34,293 nucleotides of DNA from JAWXVE01 sp044425575 (GTDB lineage Bacteria; Bacillota; Clostridia; Lachnospirales; Lachnospiraceae), in the NCBI GenBank assembly GCA_044425575.1, contig JAWXVE010000019.1, positions 1 to 34,293 on the forward strand. Direction: 5' to 3'. How positions within the stretch are numbered: position 1 is the stretch's first letter; each line of letters starts with the position of its first letter. Of the stretch, positions 24,996-33,200 are shown one piece after another. The notes beneath the pieces are model-generated. The model was not told the origin of the DNA. It made no database searches and saw only the letters and a program-made list of their open reading frames with translations. The position numbers were made by a program, and so were the translations under genes.

Positions 24996-26141
24996 ATGAA
25001 AAAAGTTATTTGCCTTATGTTAGGAATTACAATGATGCTATCCCTAGTGGGATGTACAAGCAATGATGCAACGGAAACAGTAGTTAATGATGATGGAATC
25101 ACAGAAGTTGCCTCCATTGCCAAGGAAGATGTAATAGTAGGAGTAATTCATATTACAGACCCAGCAGAAGGTAGTGGATATACGTATACACACGATCTTG
25201 GAATTATTGGTATGCAAGAAGCCGTTGGATTAGAAGATAGCCAAATTATTCGTAAGAACAATATTGATGATGCAGATGCAACTGCTACAGAATCAGCAAT
25301 TCGTGAATGTATCGAAGAAGGTGCAAATATTATATTTGCAACAAGCTTTAATTATATGGATGTGTGTGATGCCTTAGCAGATGAATACCCTGATGTTTAT
25401 TTTTCACATGGAACAGGTTATAAGTCAAACGGTGTGAATTTCAATAATTATTTTGGACGTATTTATCAAGCAAGATATTTATCAGGAATTGCTGCAGGCC
25501 TTAAGACAGAATCCAATCAAATTGGTTATGTAGCAGCTATGGGTCAAGATAACTCAGAGGTTACAGGAGGAATTAATGCATTTGCAATGGGAGTCTACTC
25601 TGTCAATCCAGATGCAATTGTACAAGTGAAAGTAACAAATAGTTGGTTCGATCCAGAAGGAGAGTCACAAGCAGCAGAAGCATTAATTGGTATGGGTTGC
25701 GATGTGATTGCACAACATTGTGATACACCAAATCCACAAACAGCAGCAGAGAAAGCTGGTGTGTATGGCATTGGCTATAACTCAGATATGTCAAACGATG
25801 CACCAGGTGCAGTCTTAACATCTGTTATGTGGGATTGGTCTGTATATTATACAGAAGCAGTAAATAGTATTATTGATGGTACTTGGACAGGTGAGAATTA
25901 TTATGGAAGTATGGCAGATGGATTAGTAAGTATTTCCGCTTTATCAGATTTATGTGCGGAAGGTACAGAAGAAGAAATTGCTAAGGCAACAGAGTTAATC
26001 TTATCTGGCGAGTGGGATGTATTTGATGGAGTGATTGAAACAAATGAAGGTACTACAGTAGGCGTTGAAGGGGAATCTATGTCAGATGCCGATATTACTG
26101 GTAATATGAAATGGTATTTTAAAAACGTAGTGGCTGAGTAG
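24996..26141 (+). CDS. BMP family (nucleoside-type) substrate-binding lipoprotein
   Basis: The 381-residue protein has a lipoprotein signal with lipobox LVGC, Cys20 being the expected lipid anchor. The mature part matches the BMP/PnrA family: a DLGIIGMQEAVGL-like first segment, IIFATSFNYMD, YPDVYFSHGTGYKSNGVNFNNYFGR with YQARYLSGIAAGL, IGYVAAM, then FDPEGESQAAEALIGMGCDVIAQHCD. This family binds purine nucleosides (PnrA, NupN-like). The ATPase and two permeases follow after a terminator, and a xanthine phosphoribosyltransferase ends the cluster, which supports a purine substrate. AGGAGG-like site before ATG 24996. Confidence 0.93.
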   Translation: MKKVICLMLGITMMLSLVGCTSNDATETVVNDDGITEVASIAKEDVIVGVIHITDPAEGSGYTYTHDLGIIGMQEAVGLEDSQIIRKNNIDDADATATESAIRECIEEGANIIFATSFNYMDVCDALADEYPDVYFSHGTGYKSNGVNFNNYFGRIYQARYLSGIAAGLKTESNQIGYVAAMGQDNSEVTGGINAFAMGVYSVNPDAIVQVKVTNSWFDPEGESQAAEALIGMGCDVIAQHCDTPNPQTAAEKAGVYGIGYNSDMSNDAPGAVLTSVMWDWSVYYTEAVNSIIDGTWTGENYYGSMADGLVSISALSDLCAEGTEEEIAKATELILSGEWDVFDGVIETNEGTTVGVEGESMSDADITGNMKWYFKNVVAE

Positions 26142-26175
26142 ATTTATTTGCTTTACGCGGTACAATGCAGAATGT

Positions 26176-26203
26176 GGGCAGTCATAAGACTGCCTGCTTT
26201 TTT
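26176..26203 (+). terminator. Intra-operon terminator after the BMP lipoprotein gene
   Basis: GGCAGTC (26177-26183), ATAA loop, GACTGCC (26188-26194), extended by a G-U pair, then TTTTTT (26198-26203). No clear promoter follows before the ATPase gene, so partial read-through probably supplies the transporter genes at a lower level than the binding protein. Confidence 0.88.
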
Positions 26204-26216
26204 CTAATCATAATAA

Positions 26217-26276
26217 ATAAATCAAAACCATAAATCAAAACATAAATCAAAACATAAAGCAAAACATAAATCAAAT
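26217..26276 (+). repeat. Five tandem 12-bp A-rich repeats
   Basis: The unit is ATAAATCAAAAC, present about five times (starts at 26217, 26230, 26242, 26254 and 26266; the first has one extra C, the fourth has G for T, the last is cut). It lies between the terminator and the ATPase start. As RNA it would be unstructured. Confidence 0.85.
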
Positions 26277-26305
26277 AGAAAAGATACTTCAAAGTGAGGA
26301 ATAAA

Positions 26306-27832
26306 ATGGCACATAAGATGGCAATTGAATGCAAGAAATTAACAAAGACTTTTGGCACAGTAGTTGCAAATGATCAAATCGATTTATCCCTTCATTACGG
26401 GGAAATCCTTGGGTTATTAGGTGAAAATGGTTCGGGTAAAACAACTCTAATGAATATGTTGTCTGGTATTTACCGTCCTGACCAAGGGTCCATCCTACTA
26501 GAGGGAGAAGAAGTATCCATTCAGTCTCCTAGTGATAGTATTGAGCTAGGGATTGGAATGATTCATCAACATTTTAAATTAGTAGATAGTTTTCTTGCTA
26601 TGGATAATATTATTCTTGGAACAACAGGAAGGCGTGAATCACCCAAGAAACTAAGCAAAAAGATTCAAGAATTGTGTCAGTCTTTTGGATTGGAACTAGA
26701 TCCTAACAAGCGAATATGTGACATGAGTGTCAGTGAAAAGCAAACGGTAGAGATTATGAAAGTACTTTACCGAGGCGCTAAGATATTGATTCTAGATGAA
26801 CCTACAGCAGTATTAACCCCTAAGGAAACAGAACGGTTATTTTCCATTCTAAGAATTATGCGTGAAAAAGGTTGTGCCATTATTATTATTACTCATAAAC
26901 TAAACGAAGTATTATCCATAAGTGATCGAGTAACGATTTTACGAAAAGGGAAAAGTGTGGCAACGGTCCAGACCAAAGAAAGCGATAGTAAAATATTAAC
27001 TGAGCTGATGGTTGGAAGGCCAATTACTTTAGAAATAGAACGGACAGAACCAAAGAGTTTAGATACAATTTTAAAAGTAGTAGACTTAACAGTGATGAAT
27101 CAAGATGGTGTGAAAGCACTTGATAATGTTTCATTTACCATAAGAAGAGGAGAAATCTTAGGAGTTGCAGGTGTAGCAGGTAGTGGACAGAAGGAATTAT
27201 GCGAAGCAGTTGCAGGATTGTTGCCTATTACAGAAGGTGCCATTTTATACGAGAGAGAAGATATTATAGGCATGTCACCTAGTCAGATTATTGAAAAAGG
27301 AATTAGCATGAGCTTTGTACCAGAAGACCGATTGGGAATGGGATTAGTGGCTTCCATGGATATGACAGAAAATATGTTGCTAAAGTCTTATGGAACAGGA
27401 AAAGGCCCGCTGGTCAATCGAAAACCAGCTAGAGAACTTGCGCATAACCTAGTGGAGAAGTTGTCCATTGTAACTCCTAACATTCATACGCCAGTACGTC
27501 TTATGAGTGGAGGGAATGTGCAGAAAGTATTATTAGGACGGGAAATTGAATCGAAACCACACTTATTAATTACTGCTTATCCAGTACGTGGCTTAGATAT
27601 TAACTCTTCCTACATGATTTACGATTTATTAAATGAGCAGAAGAAAGAAGATGTTGCCGTTATTTTTATTGGGGAAGATTTAGACGTATTATTACAGCTA
27701 TCAGATGTGATTATGGTACTATGCGATGGAAAAATAGCTGGCATAGTAGATGGGAAAAAGGCAACAAAAGAGGAAATCGGTATGTTGATGACAGGGCAGG
27801 CAGAAGGAGAACATAAGAATGAAACAATCTAG
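26306..27832 (+). CDS. Nucleoside ABC importer, double ATP-binding protein
   Basis: The protein has 508 residues from ATG 26306, with GAGGA five bases upstream; the GTG at 26294 overlaps that site and is unlikely. Two ABC domains are present. The first has Walker A GENGSGKTT at 39-47 and Walker B ILILDEPTAVLTP, with a variant signature MSVSEKQ. The second has the relaxed Walker A GVAGSGQKEL, signature LMSGGNVQK and LLITAYPVRGLD, where the catalytic Glu is replaced, as is usual in this RbsA/NupO-like group. It drives import together with the two permeases encoded downstream and the BMP lipoprotein. Its 3' end overlaps the next gene by 14 bases. Confidence 0.93.
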   Translation: MAHKMAIECKKLTKTFGTVVANDQIDLSLHYGEILGLLGENGSGKTTLMNMLSGIYRPDQGSILLEGEEVSIQSPSDSIELGIGMIHQHFKLVDSFLAMDNIILGTTGRRESPKKLSKKIQELCQSFGLELDPNKRICDMSVSEKQTVEIMKVLYRGAKILILDEPTAVLTPKETERLFSILRIMREKGCAIIIITHKLNEVLSISDRVTILRKGKSVATVQTKESDSKILTELMVGRPITLEIERTEPKSLDTILKVVDLTVMNQDGVKALDNVSFTIRRGEILGVAGVAGSGQKELCEAVAGLLPITEGAILYEREDIIGMSPSQIIEKGISMSFVPEDRLGMGLVASMDMTENMLLKSYGTGKGPLVNRKPARELAHNLVEKLSIVTPNIHTPVRLMSGGNVQKVLLGREIESKPHLLITAYPVRGLDINSSYMIYDLLNEQKKEDVAVIFIGEDLDVLLQLSDVIMVLCDGKIAGIVDGKKATKEEIGMLMTGQAEGEHKNETI

Positions 27833-28913
27833 TGATGCAAGAATAGGCCCTTTGATTAGAATTACTAAAAGGTCGGAATTGTCCAGACGAAGAATTATCT
27901 TACTGCGTGTGATTGCTTTTATGGCTGCATTAGTATGCGGAGGTGTTTTTGTAGCAGTGATTGGCTATAATCCTATACAAATATATGCGACGATTTTATC
28001 TGGTGCCTTTCGCAGTAGTATGGCCATTCAATCTACAGTAAAGCTTATGATTCCGTTGTTAATTACATCATTAGGTATTACATTAGCCTTTAAAATGAAG
28101 TTTTGGAATATTGGAGCAGAGGGTCAGATGATTATGGGGGCTGTATTTGCTACTTATTTTGCACTCTTTCACTCCCATTGGAATCCAGCCTTACTAATCC
28201 TTGTTATGTTTGTAGCAGGAGCTGTTGGTGGCGGATTATGGGGATTGATTCCTGCATTTTTCAAAGTAAAGTATAATACCAATGAAACGTTATTCACCTT
28301 AATGCTCAACTATATTGCACTCCATATTGTGTCGTATTTACGAGATGGTCCTTGGATGGATCCAGAGTCTCAAGGATTTCCTAAGATTGCTCGCTTTGAT
28401 TCGGCAGCAATGCTTCCTCAAGTGGCAGGTGTGCAAATTGGTTGGATTATTGGCTTGATATTAGTAGTCCTAGTATTTGTATATTTAAAATATACGAAGC
28501 AAGGATATGAGATTAGTGTAGTAGGGGAAAGCAAAGAAACAGCTCGCTATGCAGGAATGAATGTGCGAAAAGTTGTGTTACGAACCATGTTTATAAGTGG
28601 TGCTATTTGCGGATTGGCAGGTATGATTAAGGTAACTGGTTCCGATGCAACACTGACAACAGCAGTAGCGGGAGGAGTTGGTTTTACAGCCATTATTATT
28701 GCTTGGTTAGCACAGTTAAATCCTTTTGTCATATTAGTAGTTTCCATGTTATTTAGCGTATTAGAAAAAGGAAGTAGTGTAGTGCAATCTACCTATGGTT
28801 TGTCCACGAATTCGGCAGATGTATTACAGGGGATTATTCTATTCTTTATATTAGGTTGTGAATTTTTTATTCGGTTTCAATTTATATGGGGCAAAAAGAA
28901 AGGTGAGGTGTAG
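27819..28913 (+). CDS. Nucleoside ABC importer, permease subunit 1
   Basis: The 364-residue membrane protein of the BPD_transp_2 family (NupP-like) has about nine helices. Marks are KMKFWNIGAEGQMIMGAVFATYFAL and FFKVKYNTNETLFTLMLNYIALH, both typical of the nucleoside importer permeases, and GESKETARYAGMNVRKV as the cytoplasmic coupling loop. Start ATG 27819 lies inside the end of the ATPase gene with an AGAAGGAG site, so translation is probably coupled. Confidence 0.93.
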   Translation: MKQSSDARIGPLIRITKRSELSRRRIILLRVIAFMAALVCGGVFVAVIGYNPIQIYATILSGAFRSSMAIQSTVKLMIPLLITSLGITLAFKMKFWNIGAEGQMIMGAVFATYFALFHSHWNPALLILVMFVAGAVGGGLWGLIPAFFKVKYNTNETLFTLMLNYIALHIVSYLRDGPWMDPESQGFPKIARFDSAAMLPQVAGVQIGWIIGLILVVLVFVYLKYTKQGYEISVVGESKETARYAGMNVRKVVLRTMFISGAICGLAGMIKVTGSDATLTTAVAGGVGFTAIIIAWLAQLNPFVILVVSMLFSVLEKGSSVVQSTYGLSTNSADVLQGIILFFILGCEFFIRFQFIWGKKKGEV

Positions 28914-28915
28914 CA

Positions 28916-29878
28916 GTGAATACAGATTTATTCATACAATTTTTGATAGCTGCAATTGGTGCAGGAACACCCTTGTTATTCGGCACGGTAGGAGAAATCT
29001 TGTCAGAAAAGACAGGACACTTAAATCTTGGTGTAGAGGGAATGATGTCCATAGGTGCATGCGCAGGATTTATGTTTGGATATGTTACAGATAGTTTTGT
29101 CATTGCCATTCTAATGGCAGCAGTAGCAGGTGCTCTAAGTGCAGCTATTTACGCGGTGCTTACAGTCACCTTAATGGCAAATCAAAATGTAACAGGACTT
29201 ACTCTCACCATATTTGGAGTGGGACTTGCCAATTTAATAGGGGTATTTATGTTAGAACGTTCTTCTGAAGGAACTTTAAAGTTACCATCTCAGATCAGTG
29301 GGGCTTTATTGGGAGTTCAAATACCGGGTTTCAGTCAAATCCCAATCATAGGACCTTTATTATTTTCCCACACACCATTCGTCTATTTAGGTGTATTCCT
29401 TGCCATTGTGGCACATATTTATCTATTCCATACAAAGAGTGGACTTCATGTGGAAGCGATTGGTGAGAATCCAGCAGCAGCAGATGCTGCAGGTATTTCG
29501 GTAACTAAGTGGAAGTACATTAATATTATTCTAGGTGGCGCAGTATGTGGAATTGGTGGTGCCTATTGTGCAATGGTCATTAATGGTGGAGTGTGGATTA
29601 GTGATAACGTAGGTGGACTTGGTTGGATTTCAGTAGCACTTGTAATTCTTGCCAATTGGAAACCAGCCAATGCAATTTGGGCCTCATTTTTCTTTGGAGC
29701 ATTACGCATTTTGAAATATTACGCACCGAAGAGTATTCTTCCATTTCCCAATGCATTTTACGATATGTTACCGTTTCTCATTACAGCAATTGTACTTGTT
29801 GGTGCATCTATGATGAAAACAAAGAAAATACACTTGCCAGCAAGCCTAGGTATGAATTATTATAGAGAAGAACGATAA
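28916..29878 (+). CDS. Nucleoside ABC importer, permease subunit 2
   Basis: The 320-residue membrane protein (NupQ-like, BPD_transp_2 family) has about eight or nine helices. It has GTPLLFGTVGEILSEKTGHLNLGVEGMMSIGA near the start and the coupling loop AIGENPAAADAAGISVTKWK, both usual for the second permease of BMP-type importers. It starts at GTG 28916, two bases after the previous stop, with an AGGTGAGG site. Confidence 0.93.
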   Translation: MNTDLFIQFLIAAIGAGTPLLFGTVGEILSEKTGHLNLGVEGMMSIGACAGFMFGYVTDSFVIAILMAAVAGALSAAIYAVLTVTLMANQNVTGLTLTIFGVGLANLIGVFMLERSSEGTLKLPSQISGALLGVQIPGFSQIPIIGPLLFSHTPFVYLGVFLAIVAHIYLFHTKSGLHVEAIGENPAAADAAGISVTKWKYINIILGGAVCGIGGAYCAMVINGGVWISDNVGGLGWISVALVILANWKPANAIWASFFFGALRILKYYAPKSILPFPNAFYDMLPFLITAIVLVGASMMKTKKIHLPASLGMNYYREER

Positions 29879-29892
29879 GAAGTGGAGGCCTC

Positions 29893-30471
29893 ATGAAATT
29901 ACTGAAAGAGAGAATTAGACAAGACGGTGTAGTAAAAAATGGACAAGTAGTAAAAGTAGATAGTTTTCTCAATCATCAAATGGATATTGAGTTATTTCAG
30001 GAAATGGGAAAAGAATGGAAACGATTATTTGCGGAGAAGAAAATCGACAAAATATTGACCATTGAATCTTCTGGTATTGGAATTGCTTGCATTGCTGCAC
30101 AATATTTTCAAGTACCTGTTATCTTCGCCAAGAAAAGTCAAAGTATTAACTTAGACGGAGATGTGTACAGTGTACCAATTGAAAGTTTTACCCATGGAAG
30201 GATTTATCAAGTAATTGTTTCTAAGAAATTCTTAGGTAAAGATGATTGTGTGCTCATTATTGATGATTTTCTAGCAAATGGATGTGCGTTAGAAGGGTTA
30301 ATTACCATAGTGGAAGAAGCCGGAGCAACTGTTTCTGGTATTGGAATTGCCATTGAAAAGGGGTGGCAAAAAGGTGGAACATTAATACGAGAAAAAGGGA
30401 TTCAGCTAGAGAGCCTTGCAATTATAGAATCAGTAGACGAAACTACAGGAGAAATGATATTTCGAGTGTGA
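29893..30471 (+). CDS. xpt: Xanthine phosphoribosyltransferase
   Basis: The 192-residue protein matches Xpt over its whole length: VVKVDSFLNHQMD near the start, ILTIESSGI, VPVIFAKK, and the PRPP loop VLIIDDFLANGCA at 120-132, followed by GIGIAIEKGWQKGG. It makes XMP from xanthine and PRPP in the cytosol, thereby feeding GMP synthesis. It lies 14 bases after the nucleoside permease gene, so import and salvage are produced together. No purine riboswitch was seen upstream of the cluster. Confidence 0.95.
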   Translation: MKLLKERIRQDGVVKNGQVVKVDSFLNHQMDIELFQEMGKEWKRLFAEKKIDKILTIESSGIGIACIAAQYFQVPVIFAKKSQSINLDGDVYSVPIESFTHGRIYQVIVSKKFLGKDDCVLIIDDFLANGCALEGLITIVEEAGATVSGIGIAIEKGWQKGGTLIREKGIQLESLAIIESVDETTGEMIFRV

Positions 30472-30481
30472 AAGGAAGCAG

Positions 30482-31234
30482 ATGAAAGGGACGCAATTGC
30501 GAATGACGGCTGCACAACTAAATATTGATTGTTCCTATCATGAGATGAAAGAGTTACTAGAAGCATGTGAAAACCAAAAGAAAGCGGAGGAAGCTTGCAT
30601 AGTAATTAAGAACTTGCATAGAAGGGAACAAGTCAAGCGTAGAAGAACTACATTCGTAGTGCTTGTTGTTATTTTTGTGTTGCTAGCTCTGCGCATGATT
30701 GGGCGTTCCAATAATACCTCGGGTCATATTTTGCCTACTCTTATGATGTTCTTAGTTCCCATTATTATAGTAGCTATTTACGGACGAAAATTAGCATTGG
30801 TAACACGCTATGAGAAGTTATCCATAGTAGGAACATTAATCTGCTTCACCTTTCATGTAATACCAATTTTATTGGCTATTTATTTGTGGACGGGACATGT
30901 GGGAATGTTAGCAGCTACGCTCTTGTACCAAGGGCATAATTACGCACACTTCTGGAATACCTTTCTTCTTATAATATCCGTTGTACCCGCTATGGTGATG
31001 ATGATATGCCTTTATTTTTTATTTACGAGAGGTACTGCATATTATACATTATTTTGTATTTGGTATACGACATTTTGCTATGTATTAAATTACCGTGTGA
31101 TTAATTCACGGGTGAGTGAAATGGCGGTATATAATAACTTTCTTAATTGGAATTTTCAAGGATATTTAATTGGGTGTGCTGTTGTGGCAATTGGCGGTGT
31201 GTTGTGTTATTACTACCCGAATAGAGAACGATAA
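30482..31234 (+). CDS. Hypothetical multi-pass membrane protein
   Basis: Not recognised. The 250-residue protein has a soluble, charged, helical N-terminus (about 1-55) with a basic KRRR end before the first membrane helix, then about six helices (near 57-75, 85-103, 115-137, 155-180, 185-205, 225-245). It starts 10 bases after xpt with an AAAGGAAG site and ends at a strong terminator, so it is the last gene of the purine operon. A role in the salvage pathway is suggested only by position. Confidence 0.75.
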   Translation: MKGTQLRMTAAQLNIDCSYHEMKELLEACENQKKAEEACIVIKNLHRREQVKRRRTTFVVLVVIFVLLALRMIGRSNNTSGHILPTLMMFLVPIIIVAIYGRKLALVTRYEKLSIVGTLICFTFHVIPILLAIYLWTGHVGMLAATLLYQGHNYAHFWNTFLLIISVVPAMVMMICLYFLFTRGTAYYTLFCIWYTTFCYVLNYRVINSRVSEMAVYNNFLNWNFQGYLIGCAVVAIGGVLCYYYPNRER

Positions 31235-31243
31235 GGAAATAAG

Positions 31244-31297
31244 AAGAGAACAATTTTAGCAGATTTTATTGATTGCTGCGACAATTGTTCTCTTTTT
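31244..31297 (+). terminator. Rho-independent terminator ending the purine operon
   Basis: Outer arms AAGAGAACAATT (31244-31255) and AATTGTTCTCTT (31283-31294), an inner GCAG/CTGC pairing, and TTTTT at 31293-31297. Confidence 0.9.
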
Positions 31298-31349
31298 CGT
31301 TGTAAATCAGAGAAAATACCAATTATTACAAGAAAAATGTTGCAATTCA

Positions 31350-31378
31350 TAGACTTAATGTGTGAAAAGTTATATAAT
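31350..31378 (+). promoter_or_regulatory. Candidate sigma-A promoter of the zinc-ribbon operon
   Basis: TAGACT (31350-31355), 17 bases, perfect TATAAT (31373-31378), about 40 bases before the first gene. The -35 box matches four of six bases. Confidence 0.6.
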
Positions 31379-31416
31379 GTAATTGTTTATGACTAGAAGA
31401 AAGTGGGGAGTTATTG

Positions 31417-31740
31417 GTGTTACAATGTGCAAACTGCGGGGGCATGTATGAATCGAATGATGCAAAATGTCCATACTGCGATTATATGAATTATGTTGGT
31501 GCGGAAGGAGAATATTTAGATAAGTTAGATTCTCTTGTTACAGACATGGGAGATGTTCAGCATGAGTCCAAGGAATCATACCATCGAGAGTCTAAGCGGA
31601 CAATCATGAGTACCGTTGTGGTAGTGATTGTATTGCTTGTTTTTGTATCCTGCACTTCGTATCTTATTTATCGAATAGTAGAATCTTTTCAAGAACCAGC
31701 CTATACCGCAGATGAAATTTGGAACCATATTCTTGAGTGA
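31417..31740 (+). CDS. Zinc-ribbon single-span membrane protein
   Basis: The protein has 107 residues from GTG 31417, chosen because GGGGAG lies six bases upstream and because it aligns the cysteines with the protein at 31923; TTG 31414 is an alternative. The N-terminal zinc ribbon has Cys4, Cys7, Cys18 and Cys21 (CANC ... CPYC). A charged linker leads to one membrane helix (about 63-85) and a short outside tail. Function is unknown. The frame stops at TGA 31738-31740, inside an overlapping frame that carries on in similar style (31712-31918), so this may be the front part of a longer, broken protein. Confidence 0.7.
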   Translation: MLQCANCGGMYESNDAKCPYCDYMNYVGAEGEYLDKLDSLVTDMGDVQHESKESYHRESKRTIMSTVVVVIVLLVFVSCTSYLIYRIVESFQEPAYTADEIWNHILE

Positions 31741-31918
31741 CATGACAGAGGAGGAAACAGCTCTTGTTGAACAATATCAAATAGAGCAGTATGAATTTTT
31801 ACAAGATGGAGTAGGATTTAGTCAGGCAGAATTAGAGGAAATGGATCAGGTATCAAAGGAAGGCTCAGTCAATCTTTATAATTATTATTGGGAAATAGCA
31901 AGAGCAAAGGTGGAATAA
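31712..31918 (+). CDS. Small acidic protein or displaced C-terminal part of the zinc-ribbon protein
   Basis: Frame +1 relative to the preceding gene. The 68 residues contain MTEEETALVEQYQIEQYEFLQDG and a Glu-rich, helical, soluble sequence without membrane helix or signal. ATG 31712 overlaps the previous gene by 29 bases; ATG 31742 (58 residues) follows its TGA after one base, which would allow re-initiation. Neither start has a clear ribosome site. It could be a coupled small gene, or the extracytoplasmic end of the zinc-ribbon protein put out of frame by an indel. No standard slippery site was found. Confidence 0.5.
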   Translation: MKFGTIFLSDMTEEETALVEQYQIEQYEFLQDGVGFSQAELEEMDQVSKEGSVNLYNYYWEIARAKVE

Positions 31919-31922
31919 CCAT

Positions 31923-32654
31923 ATGGTAAAATGTAAGCACTGTGGTAGTCAATTAAATATAGAATTAGAATATTGTACATTTTGCAAGGCGGAAAACCCA
32001 TACTTCAAGAAACACAGAGAAGATATGGAGGCTTATCAAGAAGAATTTGATGATGCACTTACAAAAGTTCATGCACATACTAGAAAAATGACAAGAATCA
32101 CAAGTTCAGTGATTATTATTTCAGTGCTAATCGTATTAAATATATGTGTTTTCACCGTAAATAACTACTCCTATCAAATACAAACTGCTATCAATCGAAC
32201 AATAGCGGAGATGAATAGTGAGCATCATCGTGAGCAATTATTGGCTTATGAAGCAGAAGAAGAATTTTTCACACTCAGTACATATTATTACGATAATAGT
32301 CTATACCGCGTAGAAGAATTAAAAGAATTTGATGTGTTAATGAATGTGATTCAATTTCATGAATTTATTTTTAATGCAGTAACGAGTGCATATGTGAATG
32401 GGGAGGGACTTAGCGCCTCAGAGATTAGCGGCATTGCTTGGTATATAGAAGAACTATATGACAGTATGGAATACTCAGAATATGAAGCACCAGAAGCTTA
32501 TGACCAGATTCACATGAATGCAATGGAGAAGATTATAGAAGATACAGAGGCGTTATTATTGACCTATACACCTCTTGCAGAAGAGGATGTGGAGCAACTA
32601 GATACATATGATGAAATTCAGTTAATTGTCTTGTTAAGCGGTGGTTCTAATTAA
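31923..32654 (+). CDS. Zinc-ribbon single-span membrane protein with extracytoplasmic domain
   Basis: The 243-residue protein has Cys4, Cys7, Cys18 and Cys21 (CKHC ... CTFC), the same spacing as the protein at 31417, so the ribbons are related. A helical cytoplasmic linker (about 25-65), one membrane helix (about 61-82) and an acidic extracytoplasmic domain (about 85-243) rich in Tyr, Glu and Asp follow. The function is not recognised. An AAGGTGGA site precedes ATG 31923, five bases after the preceding stop, so it belongs to the same transcript. Confidence 0.78.
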   Translation: MVKCKHCGSQLNIELEYCTFCKAENPYFKKHREDMEAYQEEFDDALTKVHAHTRKMTRITSSVIIISVLIVLNICVFTVNNYSYQIQTAINRTIAEMNSEHHREQLLAYEAEEEFFTLSTYYYDNSLYRVEELKEFDVLMNVIQFHEFIFNAVTSAYVNGEGLSASEISGIAWYIEELYDSMEYSEYEAPEAYDQIHMNAMEKIIEDTEALLLTYTPLAEEDVEQLDTYDEIQLIVLLSGGSN

Positions 32655-32744
32655 TAGAGACTGTTCACACGTCAATTGGTAATGTTGCAATGGTGTTCTA
32701 GGATTCAAAGGTGCTAGACGCTTAGAAAGGAATTGATAATTAGC

Positions 32745-33161
32745 ATGAAGGAACAATTTAAAAAGATAATACAAGTGCCATGGAATGTGGCAATCTTGAT
32801 ATTGACCATTATACTTGTAATCCAGTTGGTATTGACCACAGTAGCTTTTATAGACCTACACTCTGATTTTAATATTTCCTATAGTGAGGAGACATATTTA
32901 TGGAATGTTAAGGAGGCAAATTATATAGCCCTTTTGTACAAAATAAACAATTTTGACTTTGACAAATTTGAGAATAACGCTAATGTAATGGAATGTTATT
33001 ATATAGGGAAATATTATGAGTCAGCAATTTATTATCATGCATATGATCCGGACAGCGAAAGGGGTAAGTATTACGCCAACAAGCTAGAGGAATATAGTGA
33101 ACACGTGGTTACATTCGCTTATACACTTGATGAAATCAATGAGTTATTTGATATTCCATAG
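32745..33161 (+). CDS. Small single-span membrane protein, unknown function
   Basis: The protein has 138 residues from ATG 32745 (a TTG at 32733 in frame is less likely). A short basic N-terminus (MKEQFKKIIQ) precedes one membrane helix (about 12-35), then an extracytoplasmic acidic domain of about 100 residues with many Tyr. There is no zinc ribbon, but the size, topology and Tyr/Glu-rich outside part resemble its neighbours. Not recognised as a known family. Confidence 0.7.
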   Translation: MKEQFKKIIQVPWNVAILILTIILVIQLVLTTVAFIDLHSDFNISYSEETYLWNVKEANYIALLYKINNFDFDKFENNANVMECYYIGKYYESAIYYHAYDPDSERGKYYANKLEEYSEHVVTFAYTLDEINELFDIP

Positions 33162-33200
33162 CCAGATGAGAGAGTCGATATTACTATTAGAAAGAGATGG

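Noticed and set aside
31725..31745. prfB-like programmed frameshift (CTTGAGTGAC).
   Set aside because: The stop codon context differs from the CTT-TGA-C slip site and no internal Shine-Dalgarno is placed before it; an indel or re-initiation is simpler.
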